64,000 bases of DNA, from positions 95,741,762 to 95,805,761 of the forward strand of contig OZ021727.1 in the NCBI GenBank assembly GCA_963978545.1, read 5' to 3'. Source of the DNA: Linyphia triangularis. Taxonomy: Eukaryota > Arthropoda > Arachnida > Araneae > Linyphiidae. A program made the position numbers and the translations under genes. Numbering within the stretch: position 1 is the first letter of the stretch; every line of letters starts with the position of its first letter. Under the pieces are notes generated by a model. The model was not told the DNA's origin and did not search any database. It saw nothing but the letters and a program-made list of their open reading frames with translations. This document shows positions 51,431-63,446 of this stretch, one piece after another.

Positions 51431-53782
51431 GTTGTCCGGAACTCATAGATATCGGTAACCACATGACAAAAAATTGCTCTTCGAATTTGCTCTACAGAGT
51501 TTATATCAATGTCTTTTAATATGATGGGAAGGAATAAAAATTTCTGTCTGTTCATATAGTATTAGGTTATATGAGGAGTTTCCATTCAAAATTGTCCTGG
51601 AAACTTTTAAATATTTTTAAATAGACCTAACATGGTAACATATTTTTGAAAATATTAATGATGTGAAAATAATACTTTAAAATAAATCTCACTCACAAAT
51701 TCGGAACGGTTTTTATTTTAAAGGGGCCAATGTTATATACAAACACATCCACTTTCTGTTATATTTATTCCATAAAAATGAGCTATTGTTGTTAATGAAA
51801 ATAGCAAATTCTGTTTAAATTTCTTATATTTTGATTGAGTAATTGAAATAGGTGTGCATTGGGATTCTAAGCATAAATAAGGCCATACTTGCATTTATTG
51901 TAATATTCATTTATCAAATTATTTAATAAAATGTGGTTTAGAGCAACTGTTGCCACCAAAGATACTTTATAAATGTATCATGCAAAGTATGATATGGATA
52001 AAAGAATGAAAAGTCTCACGAAGGCTATTTTATATTTTAGCAAAAGTAATCAAGTAATCAAGCAAAATTTAGAACATAAAATAAAGATATATCTTGCACT
52101 GTTGATGAACACCAGTACTTGAAATTTATTATGTTCCTAAAAGGTTTTTTTTCCCCATATTAAGAAAACATAAGTATTTTTGATAATATGGTTAATCTTT
52201 TCAAAATAAATGAAGGAATATATGTATTAAATATAATTTCATGAAGTTTTTGCAAAATTTGTGCCTGGATAATGAATTTAAATATGCATCTGTTTACTAA
52301 AATTAAAATCTTTAATATTTGAAACGTTTCCAAATTTTTATAGCTGGACACACAAAGCTAAAATGCTTAAAAAGTAGATTCAAAAACTGAATATTGAATA
52401 CCTCAAACAGTTGTTTTTCGTATTCTTAGGAATAAAAGTAACAAGCACATCTTAGAATAATATTATTCATATAAATTAGTAGTACTGTTTTATACTTGTG
52501 TCACTCATTTGCAAGTGGCATTATGTATATAAATATTTAAAACTGAGTTAAGACCAGAATTTTGTTTGGAAATTTCTCCTTTATAAATGGAGCATAAAAC
52601 AAGTGATAAAAATGCTCTTCTAGTTATGAATAAAATAACCTTTTTATTGATAATCCAGAAAACGTTTTTCTTAAAGACACTTTGACTTGAAGACTACACA
52701 TTTCTAAAATAAAATTTCCTCGAATAATAACATGAAGCTTTGTTTGTGACAATCTTACGAAATGCTTTAAAATCGAGCAAAAGTTCTGTACACTTAAACG
52801 AGTTGAAATATGGAGATATGTACAATCGAAAGATTCAAACTGGAAGTCGCTTTTGAAAACAGGCACTTAAGGTAGAAAAACCATTTGAAATGGAAGTGAA
52901 TGGAGCTTATTTTTGGCCACCATGTGACACTTTGAACAGTTTAAAATAGTACTCTTCTCTGTACACGAATCACAGTCGCATCATCAGAATAATGAGCTAT
53001 ATATAACATTAACTTCTTTTGACTCCTTTTCTATAATAAAAGGTCAGACGAAAATAATCAGACGCTGGAAAATAATCAAACTGATCGAAACGCGGTCTGG
53101 TACAGTCCAGAAGGCGTCGTGGTTAGGTCTTGCATTTTGCTCGTTGATCCATATTCCGGCTACATATCATTCGCTTCAAACCTGTTAGATTAGACAATAG
53201 AAAGAAGAACAATGAAATTAATTTTAAGAAATGTGTTATTTTTTTGGTGAAAAATCATTACTCTTTCAAGAACGTACAGTTCTGGGCCTTTTAGAAATCG
53301 AGAACCTACAATTACTAGATAAAAGTCATTAAAAATATTCCTATCTGAAGTTTTTCACTTCTATAAAGCTCATTACTCTGATACGACTCTTGAAATTCTC
53401 TCTGGGCGAATGCGAATTTTGTCTCCTGTGATCCTTTCACAAGCTCTTAGAAGGGAGTTGGGGCACTGGCGCATATTTCAGTTAAAATTCCAAGTCCGGC
53501 ACACACGCCAAAGTCATTTTCGCCAAAAAAGGGCAGCCCCGATATTTTTTAATGACAAGTGAACTGCCTCTAGTAACCATAATTTGGCGCTGTTTTATCA
53601 TGTAAACAATTCTTGATGCAGAATCCGTACCGGACTTGGAATTTTAACCCATTTTCTTGTGGCACTTAGAATCATGTCAAGGCGTCCCTCTTAGGTGACA
53701 GATGAATATTGCAATACCACAGTTATTTGAATAACTCTTTTAAACCTTTTGTTTTTAAAAATGAATATAATATGTCGTCTTC

Positions 53783-53837
53783 CGGCCGGAGACTCTAAAC
53801 CCTTCTGGGTGAGTTCTCCGGTCTGGGCACTCCCTCC
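53783..53837. mobile_element. 55-bp insertion flanked by a 14-bp direct repeat
   Basis: aatatgtcgtcttc occurs at 53769-53782 and again at 53838-53851, with a GC-rich 55-bp segment between (starts cggccggagactctaaac, ends gggcactccctcc). The perfect duplication and the sharp change of base composition suggest a LINE-mobilised, severely truncated retroposon. The family is not recognised. Confidence 0.65.
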
Positions 53838-54606
53838 AATATGTCGTCTTCTACAAAAGTTACAACTCCAAACAAATGAGCTAAATATTGCCCCAGCGTA
53901 AAGTAATCGAACAAGGGGAGAAAACTATACTTGGGTGATACATTTACTTCAGAATTAGGCGATGGAAAATATATAGAATGAATTTCGATGTAATTCTGCA
54001 TTTTACAATTTTTTTAAATGTCCCCAAAACTAATTATTTTAATGCAAACGAACATAATCCCACTGCTGTTGACCGTTTTCGGGTTGGTATTTCAATCCCA
54101 TACTCCTTAGCACATTGGCATTTTTATATGATGAAGAGAAAGGGTTTTTAATCCTTTGTTTGGCCTTATAAATGACAAATCTTTCATAATTAGGGATTGA
54201 CGGGAACATGCACGTTTCATTTCAGCAAAAGGGTGGCATGTTGATTTTCAAAACTATATCATCAAGGTATTACGTCATCGTTAACGTAAATTAATGACGC
54301 ACTAACGTATTCATTCCCACCAAATTGGAGTGGGAATAAATTAGGTTTGTAATACAATATGGTATTCTGTAGTTGGAATACGATTTTTTCATTTTCTGCT
54401 TTGTTATGAAATATTTAACTTACGACTTGAATTTCTATTTATGAGGATTTGCCAAAATTAAAGTCATATCAACCACGGTATCAGAATTTTTCCAGCATAA
54501 ATATCAATATGTTAGTTGATATGCCAAACCGTATAGTCGACTCTAGATATAGGCAACAATTGAGCATCACATGGTATTGCAAAAAAAAACAAAAAACAGA
54601 GCAAGT

Positions 54607-54612
54607 TTTATT
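54607..54612 (-). terminator. candidate polyadenylation signal of the PTPDC1-like gene
   Basis: TTTATT on the plus strand reads AATAAA on the minus strand, about 170 nt past the minus-strand stop codon at 54784. The region is A/T-rich, so chance occurrence is possible. Confidence 0.35.
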
Positions 54613-54783
54613 TCAAATCATGTTTTTATTTTAAAATAAAAACAATATTTGAAATAATTTTTTTAAAGTTATTTTTTTTGTTTTAAAAAAATATGTTTTG
54701 TAATTACAAGGAGCGAATTAATAGTCATAATTCCTATGAAGGAACGCCTTAACAAGTACTCCAGACCCCTATCTACGCAAGTG

Positions 54784-55041
54784 TCAAAAGTGTTCCGCCT
54801 TGTCGAAGTCATTCGTACACATTTCGTAGAGTGTGTCTACGAAGAGCGAGAGTTCCCTGGCCGTCCCTTGCCTCAGCTTGTTCCATTCGAGGCCTACGGG
54901 CCTCAGAGTTCCCTGGATCCCGATCGCTTGGTGGGTGAGGGAGGCCAGTAGCCGCCGAATGAGGTCCGATCTTATTACTGTGGACTTGGGATGGAGTCGC
55001 GCGATGAAACGAATCAGATACTCGGTGGTGTAACGCGTCCC
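54784..55041 (-). CDS. PTPDC1: PTPDC1-like terminal coding exon
   Basis: The acceptor (minus strand) is ctttcccag before G at 55041, phase 0. It has 85 codons then TGA. It encodes GTRYTTEYLIRFIARLHPKS, SDLIRRLLASLTHQAIGI, a GLEWNKLRQGTARELSLFVD block and the end DKAEHF. Its GC content is far above its flanks. An ATG twelve codons upstream belongs to intron sequence and is not the start. Confidence 0.75.
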   Translation of the reverse strand, partial: GTRYTTEYLIRFIARLHPKSTVIRSDLIRRLLASLTHQAIGIQGTLRPVGLEWNKLRQGTARELSLFVDTLYEMCTNDFDKAEHF

Positions 55042-58000
55042 CTGGGAAAGAAAGAACATTAAGAGTGGTCGAATCATCTGAAATCCTTATATTGTTCGGT
55101 TAGAAAAAGTCTCACAACACCAAAGACCTCAATTTTTAGAAAAGACAATAAAATAATGCAATCACCAATAAAAGTTTATTTTAGATTCTTCAAATGAAAA
55201 AAAGAAAAAGCATTAAAAAATTAAATTTGTGTCTATTAAATGAATGAATTGTATATGAATATTTAAATATTGTTAGGCAGTTTTCGTGCAAATATATAAA
55301 TATTCCAAATTTTAAAGTTCGATTTTTATTAAATTTATCTGATGTTAACAATGATAATACAGGCTAAAGAAAAATGTCGGTTACAAGCGAGCTAAGCAAG
55401 AAATTTCTCAACTATTCTGCTTGTTCTGATTTCACAATCGTATGCACTTGATTTTTCGAGAAAGTTCGTCAGTGGGTATAAAAATGTCGCCAAATATCAG
55501 AATTCGAGTTTTACAGTTCATACAAATTATTTGGGATTTTATTGATTTTTCACTTTTCTCACACGTATTTAACCTTTTTTATCCAACTATTTTATCCTGT
55601 CATTCTTCGATTTAATTGTTCATCCTGTATTGTCCATAGATATAGATAAACAACTGGATAGACTGCTTAATGCTGGGGAAACGAGCCTTAGCCACCGCGG
55701 CAGCGAGATGCTTGGACGTAGGAATTAGAATTGCCAATGTGGATTTACTTCGATTTTTATGGTATATTCGCTTTACTTTTGATATTTGGCAAACAAACAA
55801 AAATAAGAATAAAACATATTTGAAGAAAATAGTTTAACCAATATATAAAACCGATCAAAATAATTCTAACTATAGGATTTGTATATTTGGAACAAACATT
55901 TGAGATTAGTTACTGTCAATATCTGTAAACGTGTTTTATTTTAATTGATTAGAATTCAATTCTTTAAATTTTTAGTTACATAAATTAAATGTTTTAAAAC
56001 TAAATTATTATCTAGAAGTTATGGGATTATAGTAAACAAATGAAAATAGACTTTAAAAGTAAATTTATTTTAGAAGTAGAAATTAAAGATAATTGAAGAA
56101 ACACAGTAAACCAGTTGAAAATAAGTAATAATAAGGTTGCAAAATACAAATTCATTTATACTATAACTAACGTAATACATAACGTAACAATTTAAGTTTC
56201 AAAGGCAAACTATTATATTAATTTTTAATACTCAATATTATTACATAACTTATGAATTTAAAAATACAGATTTTGAAACTTTTTATTGCAAGTCAAAGAC
56301 AAATATTTGTTAAAATATAAAGTGTATTCTAATAAATGAAATTTGAGAATTAGAAAACTATGAAGAAACTCGTACTTTTCTGATACATAAACACTTCATT
56401 TTCTCCTAATTTACTAAAAATATATAAATAAAGTAAAATAAACTTCTTTTATTTAGTACAAGCATTTGTAAACAATTGCAAGAGGAGAGATAATTTCTCT
56501 CCTAAAGTTACATTTATAAACAAAAATAAAACTGAAATACAAATTGCTTTTGACAGTTCGGTGGGACTTCGAATTCCAATAAACATTTAAAAAAGACTCA
56601 GTTTTTTAAATAAATACGCAAGTAATAAAGAAACTGATAAACTTTGCCGTCCTAGCAGTTTCATTATTAAATAAATTTAGAACAGAACACTAGCATTTTG
56701 AGCTATTGTTTCAATTTCCATTCCATTCTTTTTTCTTTTTTTTTTAATACAATTTCTAAATGTTCATAAAAATGTATAAAAATATGGATTAAATAAAACA
56801 TATCGAAAAAAAATTAACCGGTTATAAATAAACAGAGTAATTATTTTAATTATTAAATGAGTAAACGAGTAGAGTTTTAATTTCGCTCTCTTTTCCCATT
56901 TCTTTGTCAAATGCCCTTGAAAACGAATAAAAACAAGGATTAAATAAACATAAACCAAGTGTTTTATTCTAGATCATAATACTATTTGTTCTGAATTTAA
57001 AATAGATTATTTATGACATATATTGTCATTAACCACGAGCGATCAATGTTAGGAGGGTCATTTTAGATATAATTAAAAAATAAATAATAATAAAAAAAAA
57101 TTCATTAATGTATTTGAATGACTATTTTTTACTTACCGGGGAAAACCACTGATCTCTACTACAACTTCTGGATTGCTTATTAGCGGTTTCTGCTATGCAA
57201 TTTGTGGATGTCATTTGAATACTTCCCCTCTTAATGCTTTGAAATAGGTTGCCCATAGTTTCAAACAAAATTAAAGTAATTTTGGGGAAAGTTGCTAGTA
57301 TAGATCTCTATGGTAATTATTAAGCCTTCTTCAACTTCAAATCAGTAAGCAAGAATGCGCTATCCAGAAGTTGTAGTGGTGAAAGTCAGTGGTGAAAACT
57401 ATTGTTGCACAAATTGCCTGTATATAGTGTAAATAGTGACGTATTATTTTAAAATTCTATTGTAATTTATTTTATCTTATTTAATTTATTGACAGCGATA
57501 ATACAGGTTAGAAAAAGGTGGCAACACCTAAAGGAATTGAGAAATTTCAAGATGTTTCTTTTTCGACGAATTGGATGGAAATTTCGGGAATGTTCTCACG
57601 CGCCTGGTATATAAAGACCGGAGATCGGGAAAGTTTTCAGATTGACTTCGGACTTCGATGAAAGCGGATCGCTTTGTTTAAATATTGGAGTGAGCTTGTA
57701 TAATCGCTGTATACGAAGTAGTTTTTATTGAAGCTTGTATGGAAGCTGGATAGTGACTTCTTCGAATAATTTTTGTGAGCTCTTGAAGAGAGAATAAATA
57801 TTTTTATACCGTAAAAATTGTGCCATCATTGCCTCAGTGGAAAAATTCATAACACTATTGTTTATATTTTTCCGATTTGAGCTGTTGTTGCAATTATATG
57901 CAAGACAGTAATTAACCATGATTCAGGAAATAGTCCCACCATTTGCAGGAAAGCACACATTTCTGCCGGCGCGTTTTTCGCCTTGCGTTGCCATCGAAGC

Positions 58001-58960
58001 AGTCTATCTAGTTCTTTATCTATATCGATGGTTTTGTCCCGTCCCCCTTTGTTTATTTTCCCTACTGTATATTTATGCCAATCAGATTTATCAAATTGAA
58101 TTCTCGCCCTTCAGGCTATAATTAGTTATATGGTACAGTGCATTACCATAATAAAGCATTATTATAGATAGGAATACGAAGTCAGTTAGAGTTTGTTTTG
58201 AAAAGAGCTAAGCGATTGTTCACTGTTGCGGTGCCATAATCATCACTGTGCATGTAAAGCTGTTTGCACTAAAGTGTTGTTAAAGCTTGATAATGAGTTC
58301 ACTGTTGTTTAAAGAAGTTTTGTAAACTTCTAAACGAAGAATTAATTATAGAATTTATTTGGTAAAATCTATGTTTTCATTTCTTCTGAGACTTTCTACT
58401 TAGGTATAAATTTACAGCTCGGTGCAAATAGTAGAGAAGAGGGCGGGGGCAATTTCTACCTCACTTTTTAAAACTCTAACAATCTTTACGGCGAATTTTT
58501 GCATAAATTTTTCAATATATTTTCTACCACAAACAATTTGGGAAATTTTTATCACGCAATCAATTATAAACATGAATTGCAAGATCTTAATTGGACGCCA
58601 ACGTTTAAATGAAAAAAAGCGGCCGATTTTCAATCCAGTAAACACTGTTGTTGTTTTTTAAATCAAAATATGCTTATTTGTTTTAGATTTCGCGCCAGGC
58701 TCAATTTCCATCCAACAAACTACCCATTTTACACCTACAGATAGTGGCCTATACTTCCCTACTGTAGGGACTCCTGGCCGAGGAATCAAACAGAATATAC
58801 AAGAAAAGGCATGGATCAATTACTTGCCCATTGTTTGAATCATAAAGCCTAATATACGCAATAAAGCACTGAAATGCGAGAAGCATCTCCAGAAGTTGAA
58901 ACAATGTTTAAATGTCTTATGTCCTCTTCTGGCATTTTTTTTTTTTTTTTTTTAATTTAT

Positions 58961-58999
<39 letters not shown>

Positions 59000-61900
59000 T
59001 TTAATTCAGTTCAGTATAGTTAGCAATCAAATGTGGCTCTTCGTTCTAGGACACTTGATATATTTTTAGAATCATATTTGCAACAATCAAAGTAATGCAA
59101 AGCGAAAGCATTTTAACTTTAATGAAGTTCTCTGGCAAAATTTTTTTGATTGAGGAGTTATTATTAAAATCTAGAGAAACATGTCTACCGAAATTGTCTC
59201 AAATTATAAAAAAAAAAAACTGATCAAAATGGGTGATGCTTCTTTTTGGATTTATGAATTGAAGTCTTCAGAATTTGAACTTTTGAATAATGTGAAAATG
59301 AAATATAAATACACAACTTTAGGTAGTTTATAAATGAACTCCATTACAGTCATCAATCCTTCCTAAGATTTTTACAGTGACGTCACTTCTGATTTGTTAT
59401 CTTGTAACTCCAAAAAAACCTCTAAATTGGAAAAAATATTCAATCAAGCATGTACATTACGCAAAAAAAAAAAAAAAAAAAAAAATTTACAGCGATGGCT
59501 ATATCTTGTATTCTAATTGATGAAACAACAAAAATCCTGTAGCGTTGTAAATCATGGAAGGTCTATATTAGGTTTATACAATTTTTTTATCATGAGGAGT
59601 CACATCTACATATTAAAACTAAACCAAACTTTCAAAAGTTCAAGAGCAACCCCATAATATTATACCATATTTAGATTTAGAATCCAAAAAAACTTGTAAA
59701 TACCAAATTTCATAATTTTTCAATGAGTGGTTAGTAATTCAAATGGAGTAAAAAAAATGGCAAATTAATGTTAAAAAGAAAATTTGTTTTTTTAGCCATG
59801 AATCCTTATGTAGTTAATATATTTTAGCAATTTTTGTTTCAAATGATAGTTTGTAAAAGGCCAAACATAAATAACATAAAAATGTTGTATTAAACAGTTA
59901 TTTAATAATTGATTATCTATCTTCTATATATATAAAAACGAATGTCTGTATGTCTGTTTGTCTTTTATGCATTACTACACCATTCATCCGATCGCTATGA
60001 AACTGTAGGAAGTTGTCAAGTATATACCCTCGAAGGTTTCTGGAATATATATATTTTATAATTAATTAGTTTTTTTTATTAATTAACAAATATTTTACAA
60101 ATTTTTTTCTAATACCTTTCTATGAACCCTATGAAACCCCTGGATACGGTTCTGATTCATCGAGAGCGTGTTTCATAATATAACAGTTTAACAATAAGAA
60201 CGTTTTTTTTTTTTTTTTTTTTTTTTTTTTGTGTGTGTTCTCAAATAGACCTTGTAAACTGAGAAAATGATATTTGCTAAAATCCAGAGACGATCTTATT
60301 TTGATATATTTCTACATCATTATATTTTTACTCGAAACTATATCTTGAAAAATATTTAACTCTTCGTTTGAATAATAATACTTAATTACAAAATTTTAAT
60401 TTCCAGTTGACGTTTTTATTTCAAGTTATCTGAGTGAAGTTTGTAGGGAGGGCGCACATGACTCGTCTTACTTACGTTATCCAACTTCTGAAGGATCTCC
60501 ATGGTTTTCTCAGACCTAATGACTATTATGGACAAATCGTTCTTATTCAGAACAGGTTCCTGAAAACAGAAGAAGGAGTGAGCTCCTCAAACACATATCA
60601 AACATCCGAAACTTCCTCCCCAATTACAGTAATGTATTTAGTTTTTTTAACATCGATTCGATGGTAATAACACTTTTTAATTGTATAAATAGAATGATGC
60701 CATGTTTTAACTTCTTAATACCTAGTATTAGCCTGATTTCTTTTGCTACTTGTTGTTCAAAAGTTCAATTCAATTAGTATTCCATTGTTAAGTCAGTCAT
60801 TGTGCAGTTGTGACAAGACGCTTGTGTAAAAACAGCCTCTTTGTGATAGTCACAATCTAACTTATTTCATTGTTCCGACAATGACGTATATTAAATAGAA
60901 GTCGGAAATATCGATCAAAATAAATATCGATACAGTATCGTTGCATAGAAAAAAATATTGATAAATGATTTTTTTAATTAAATTTTCTATTTTGCCAGAA
61001 ACGAAGTTTTTCGGAACAAATTTCTACTTTTCATGAATTCATTCCAAAATTGTTTTAATAAAAAATTATAAAAATTGTTTTAAAAGATAAATTAAAACTG
61101 TTTAAGTAAATGAATTATAAAAATTGTTTTAATAAATAAATTATAAAAATTGTTCGAATAATTAAATTATATTATCAAACAAAATAAATAAAATAAATTT
61201 GGATGTCTATGCATAAATTCACATTTATTTTTAAAGAGGACATTTTTAAAAGTAGTTTACCGCATATTTTGCTGATAGAGATGTTTTTAACATTTAAAAT
61301 TAGATGCAAATTCCAGGCACACGTTGGCAACAGAAATGGCGCTATGTTAATGGCTACTAATAAATGATCTTATCTTTCCATTACATTATGTTTTCTTTTT
61401 GGTTAGGGTGCCATTTTAACTGTCTCTCGGCCAAGTCCAAACATTAGTTTTGAAGTTTTTCAAAAGGGAATGAGGAAAATCGAAAAAACACAGGGAACTA
61501 AAAAACGATCATCAAAAAACTAAAAATGTTTGAAAATATCGATATATCGGTGACTTGTATCGATATTTCATTTATCGATATTTTTTTTTTAAATATCGTC
61601 GTATCGATATATCGCCGACCTCTAATATTAAAAGCAGAATATTAATAGTTTGAAAGTTCAAGCATGAATTTTTGCAACTTAAAGGCACAGCTGGGTATTT
61701 GAGCAATTTAGGTAGAAAAATGCAATTTTCGAAAATTGGTCCCAAAAATGAAACTGCTAAGTTAAAGAATTGACTATGAGAGAAATGTTTAAAATTAAAA
61801 TACCTTAATTTAGACGAAGTTTCTGAAGTGTTTTGTAATGGAGTCTTCAGAAGGACACATTTGAGAGTTAATCTGATGAATTGTGAATATATGAAAAATG

Positions 61901-63139
61901 TTTCGACCAGTTTTAATCATACCTCTTTATTTGAAACTAACAAGCATTTCCATTGAATTACTCTGGAAGTAATGTTTGCTATACAGCATTTGTTTAATGT
62001 ATTTATGGTTAGGTTGCACAAATTTTCCAATGGCATCTTTTAAATTGGTTTTATTCATTGCTCATCCTAACGAGACCTTTCATCTGACATATGACGAATG
62101 AGCCCGATCTATCTCGGTTTAATTAGATAACTTAATTTGATGACAAGATTGAGGTCCATTTCTTTTAAGTTTGCATGAACCAGGTATTATTTGTTTGAAA
62201 TTGTTCGAAACTGCAGCCATGATATCGACAAAATGACAAATATTATTTTGATAAGCATACCATACTATTTCTAATTTTATACAATTTTTTAAAAAACTTA
62301 TGTGGTCCGAAAGCAAGCTTCTTAAAATAGCATGTTCCGGCAGAATTTTTCTGGGAAAGTCAACTTCTGAAAAATAGCCGAATGGATTTGTTAGGAGAGC
62401 ACTTTATATTATATGCAAGGTTTATAACTGAAGTTATACGTTCAAAAAGCTGTACATAGTAGTGGTTAGAATGACCTGCAATTTAACCTTTACAACTCGA
62501 AGAAAAGGAAAACAAAATGGCATAAAGAAAAATAAACCATTTTGAATAATTGTTTTTCTTATTGTATACAACTTTCCTCTGTCTTCAAGTATATTCAGAT
62601 TAAAATTAAATTTCAAGTCATTCTAATTATGATTATTATTATTATTATTATTTTTTTTTTGCATCTTTTAGACAGTTCAACTTTATTTACAATCACCCAA
62701 GGATGAATATAAATAGAATTTTACTTTCAAAAAACATGATTCTAAAAGAATCGCAAATCTTATGCCAAACCATGGCATTTTCTTGTGCCAATCCATTGTT
62801 TTCAAAAAGCGATGGTATGGCACAAAAAAAAAAAAAAAAAAAATAGAAATAGTTTCTTTTCTTATGGCATACCGTTTCCCTCTTCTTTGAATATATACGG
62901 GTCAAATTTCAGGTAATTCTGATCAGTGTTTTTTTGTTTTTTTACCACTTTTCGAAAGTTAAACTTTAATTATCAACACGCCGTATAAACCTTTCTCACT
63001 ACTTTAAACTGTTTTTAAGCTGTAAAGTTATACTGACCCTCAACTGATCCAACCAACTCCAGAGCAACGCAGAGAGCAAAACTGGATCCACTTCTTTTGC
63101 TATCTTCTCCCACGCTGAAGAACGATTGTTCAGAAGACG
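54784..63139 (-). CDS. PTPDC1: PTPDC1-like gene, three 3'-terminal coding exons (5' part outside window)
   Basis: Three minus-strand exons join in phase 0 (34 + 28 + 85 residues, then TGA). Visible order: WEKIAKEVDPVLLSALLWSW, LDQLREPVLNKNDL, TMEILQKLDN, GTRYTTEYLIRFIARLHP, LIRRLLASLTHQA and a C-terminal helical segment ending CTNDFDKAEHF. From family knowledge, the LSALLWSWLDQLREPV core and the following QKLDN-GxRxT helix pair resemble the C-terminal helical region of protein-tyrosine-phosphatase-domain-containing protein 1, a cilia-associated phosphatase in vertebrates. The phosphatase domain itself would lie right of the window, so the name rests on the tail only. Alternative: another protein sharing this all-helical tail. 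Introns are 2.5 and 5.4 kb. Confidence 0.65.
57137..57256 (-). other. candidate alternative first exon (MGNLFQSI...)
   Basis: A minus-strand ATG at 57256 opens 40 codons (MGNLFQSIKRG, then a Ser/Thr-rich stretch ending RDQWFSP) up to a consensus gtaagt donor at 57136. The phase is 0 and would fit the acceptor at 55041. MGNxxxS resembles an N-myristoylation start. It is not related to the PTPDC1-like exons by sequence. It could be an alternative start of that gene, a separate gene, or chance. Confidence 0.25.
57461..57830 (+). mobile_element. candidate solo LTR (approximate borders)
   Basis: A TATA box (57608), an initiator TCAGATT (57637) and GGATC at +28 lie 155 nt before AATAAA (57793-57798). 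A promoter followed so closely by a polyadenylation signal is the layout of an LTR U3-R-U5. No gag/pol is nearby. A related sequence starts near 55345 (gataatacaggctaaag versus gataatacaggttagaaa). Confidence 0.45.
57608..57670 (+). promoter_or_regulatory. core promoter: TATA box, initiator, downstream element
   Basis: TATATAAAG starts at 57608. The initiator TCAG has its A at 57639, 31 nt downstream. GGATC at 57666-57670 is at +28 to +32 and fits the arthropod DPE consensus RGWYV. All three elements are at textbook spacing on the plus strand. Confidence 0.6.
58935..58994. repeat. long interrupted poly-T tract
   Basis: Two T runs (about 19 and 32) are separated by aatttattc. It may be the tail of a minus-strand retroposed sequence or simple slippage. 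Confidence 0.85.
59460..59925 (+). repeat. interspersed repeat family C
   Basis: After a run of A at about 59463-59484 the sequence matches the reverse complement of 42121-42600 over its length, including atggctatatcttgta, aaatcatggaaggtct and caaccccataatattata. Confidence 0.78.
60476..60559 (-). CDS. PTPDC1: PTPDC1-like penultimate coding exon
   Basis: The acceptor is ctgttttcag and the donor gtaagt (minus strand), 28 codons, phase 0 both sides. It encodes EPVLNKNDLSIIVIRSEKTM then EILQKLDN. EPVL directly continues LDQLR of the exon at 63.0 kb, and LDN continues into GTRYTTEYL. Confidence 0.72.
60896..61624. mobile_element. 729-bp hAT-like MITE with perfect 8-bp target-site duplication
   Basis: The left end is tagaagtcggaaatatcgat. 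The right end read from the other strand is tagaggtcggcgatatatcg. atattaaa at 60888-60895 is repeated exactly at 61625-61632. The 8-bp duplication and TAGAG-type ends indicate the hAT superfamily. Subterminal atcgat/tatcgata repeats are dense at both ends. No transposase. An internal fragment of the same family is at 35215-35430. Confidence 0.88.
62456..62930. repeat. degenerate ~300-bp direct duplication
   Basis: The stretch tttccctcttctttgaatat ... caaatttcaggtaattctg near 62874-62922 repeats, with many changes, ttcctctgtcttcaagtatat ... aaatttcaagtcattct near 62573-62625. An (ATT)n run (about 62632-62651) lies between. Origin unknown. Confidence 0.45.
63038..63139 (-). CDS. PTPDC1: PTPDC1-like antepenultimate coding exon
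   Basis: The acceptor is tttgtttccag and the donor gtcagt (minus strand), 34 codons, phase 0. It encodes RLLNNRSSAWEKIAKEVD then PVLLSALLWSWLDQLR. An apparent upstream methionine lies in the intron and is not used. Confidence 0.74.
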
Positions 63140-63269
63140 CTGGAAACAAAAAAAATATATTTCAGACAAAAAAAGCACCAAATATTAGCTTAACAATCAA
63201 ATTTATAAAATTAAGTTTTTTAAATTCTAATAGCTTGAAAGTACTTCATTTTAATTGCTTGATAAAAGG

Positions 63270-63446
63270 TTGGTTGTATTCAGATTATCTGGCGCCGTCA
63301 GCAACACGAGGGCTATAATGCGCCGAAACATTTCGTCATTTAACAAACCAACATACATTTACAAACACCCATGCCTACACGGGACTCGAACCCGCAACCT
63401 CGCGGTCTAGAAGCCAGCACGCTAACCACTATACCGTTTGGTCGGC
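63270..63446 (-). mobile_element. tRNA-derived SINE, copy 2 (minus orientation)
   Basis: On the minus strand it starts GCCGACCAAACGGTATAGTG, with a cleaner B box (ggttcgagtcc) than copy 1, and the same body to ggcgccagataatctga. A perfect 14-bp duplication (tgcttgataaaagg) flanks it at 63256-63269 and 63447-63460. It is inserted in the intron of the PTPDC1-like gene. Confidence 0.92.

Larger units (their letters stand above)
50530..54783. other. intergenic region between convergent genes
   Basis: AT-rich spacer between the 3' ends of the flamingo gene (+) and the PTPDC1-like gene (-). It holds a palindromic MITE (51187-51430) and a 55-bp insertion (53783-53837). The distal end probably contains the 3' UTR of the minus-strand gene. 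No other gene is supported. Confidence 0.6.

Noticed and set aside
52624..52866. 80-codon minus-strand ORF in the intergenic region
   Set aside because: No recognisable motif, no splice sites in suitable phase and no neighbour that would use it; kept as unsupported.
53060..53180. Possible additional 3' exon of the PTPDC1-like gene (acceptor-like ctaatctaacag on the minus strand)
   Set aside because: The coding frame already ends at 54784, and this segment has stops in the frames examined; at best it could be an alternative 3' UTR exon, with no evidence.
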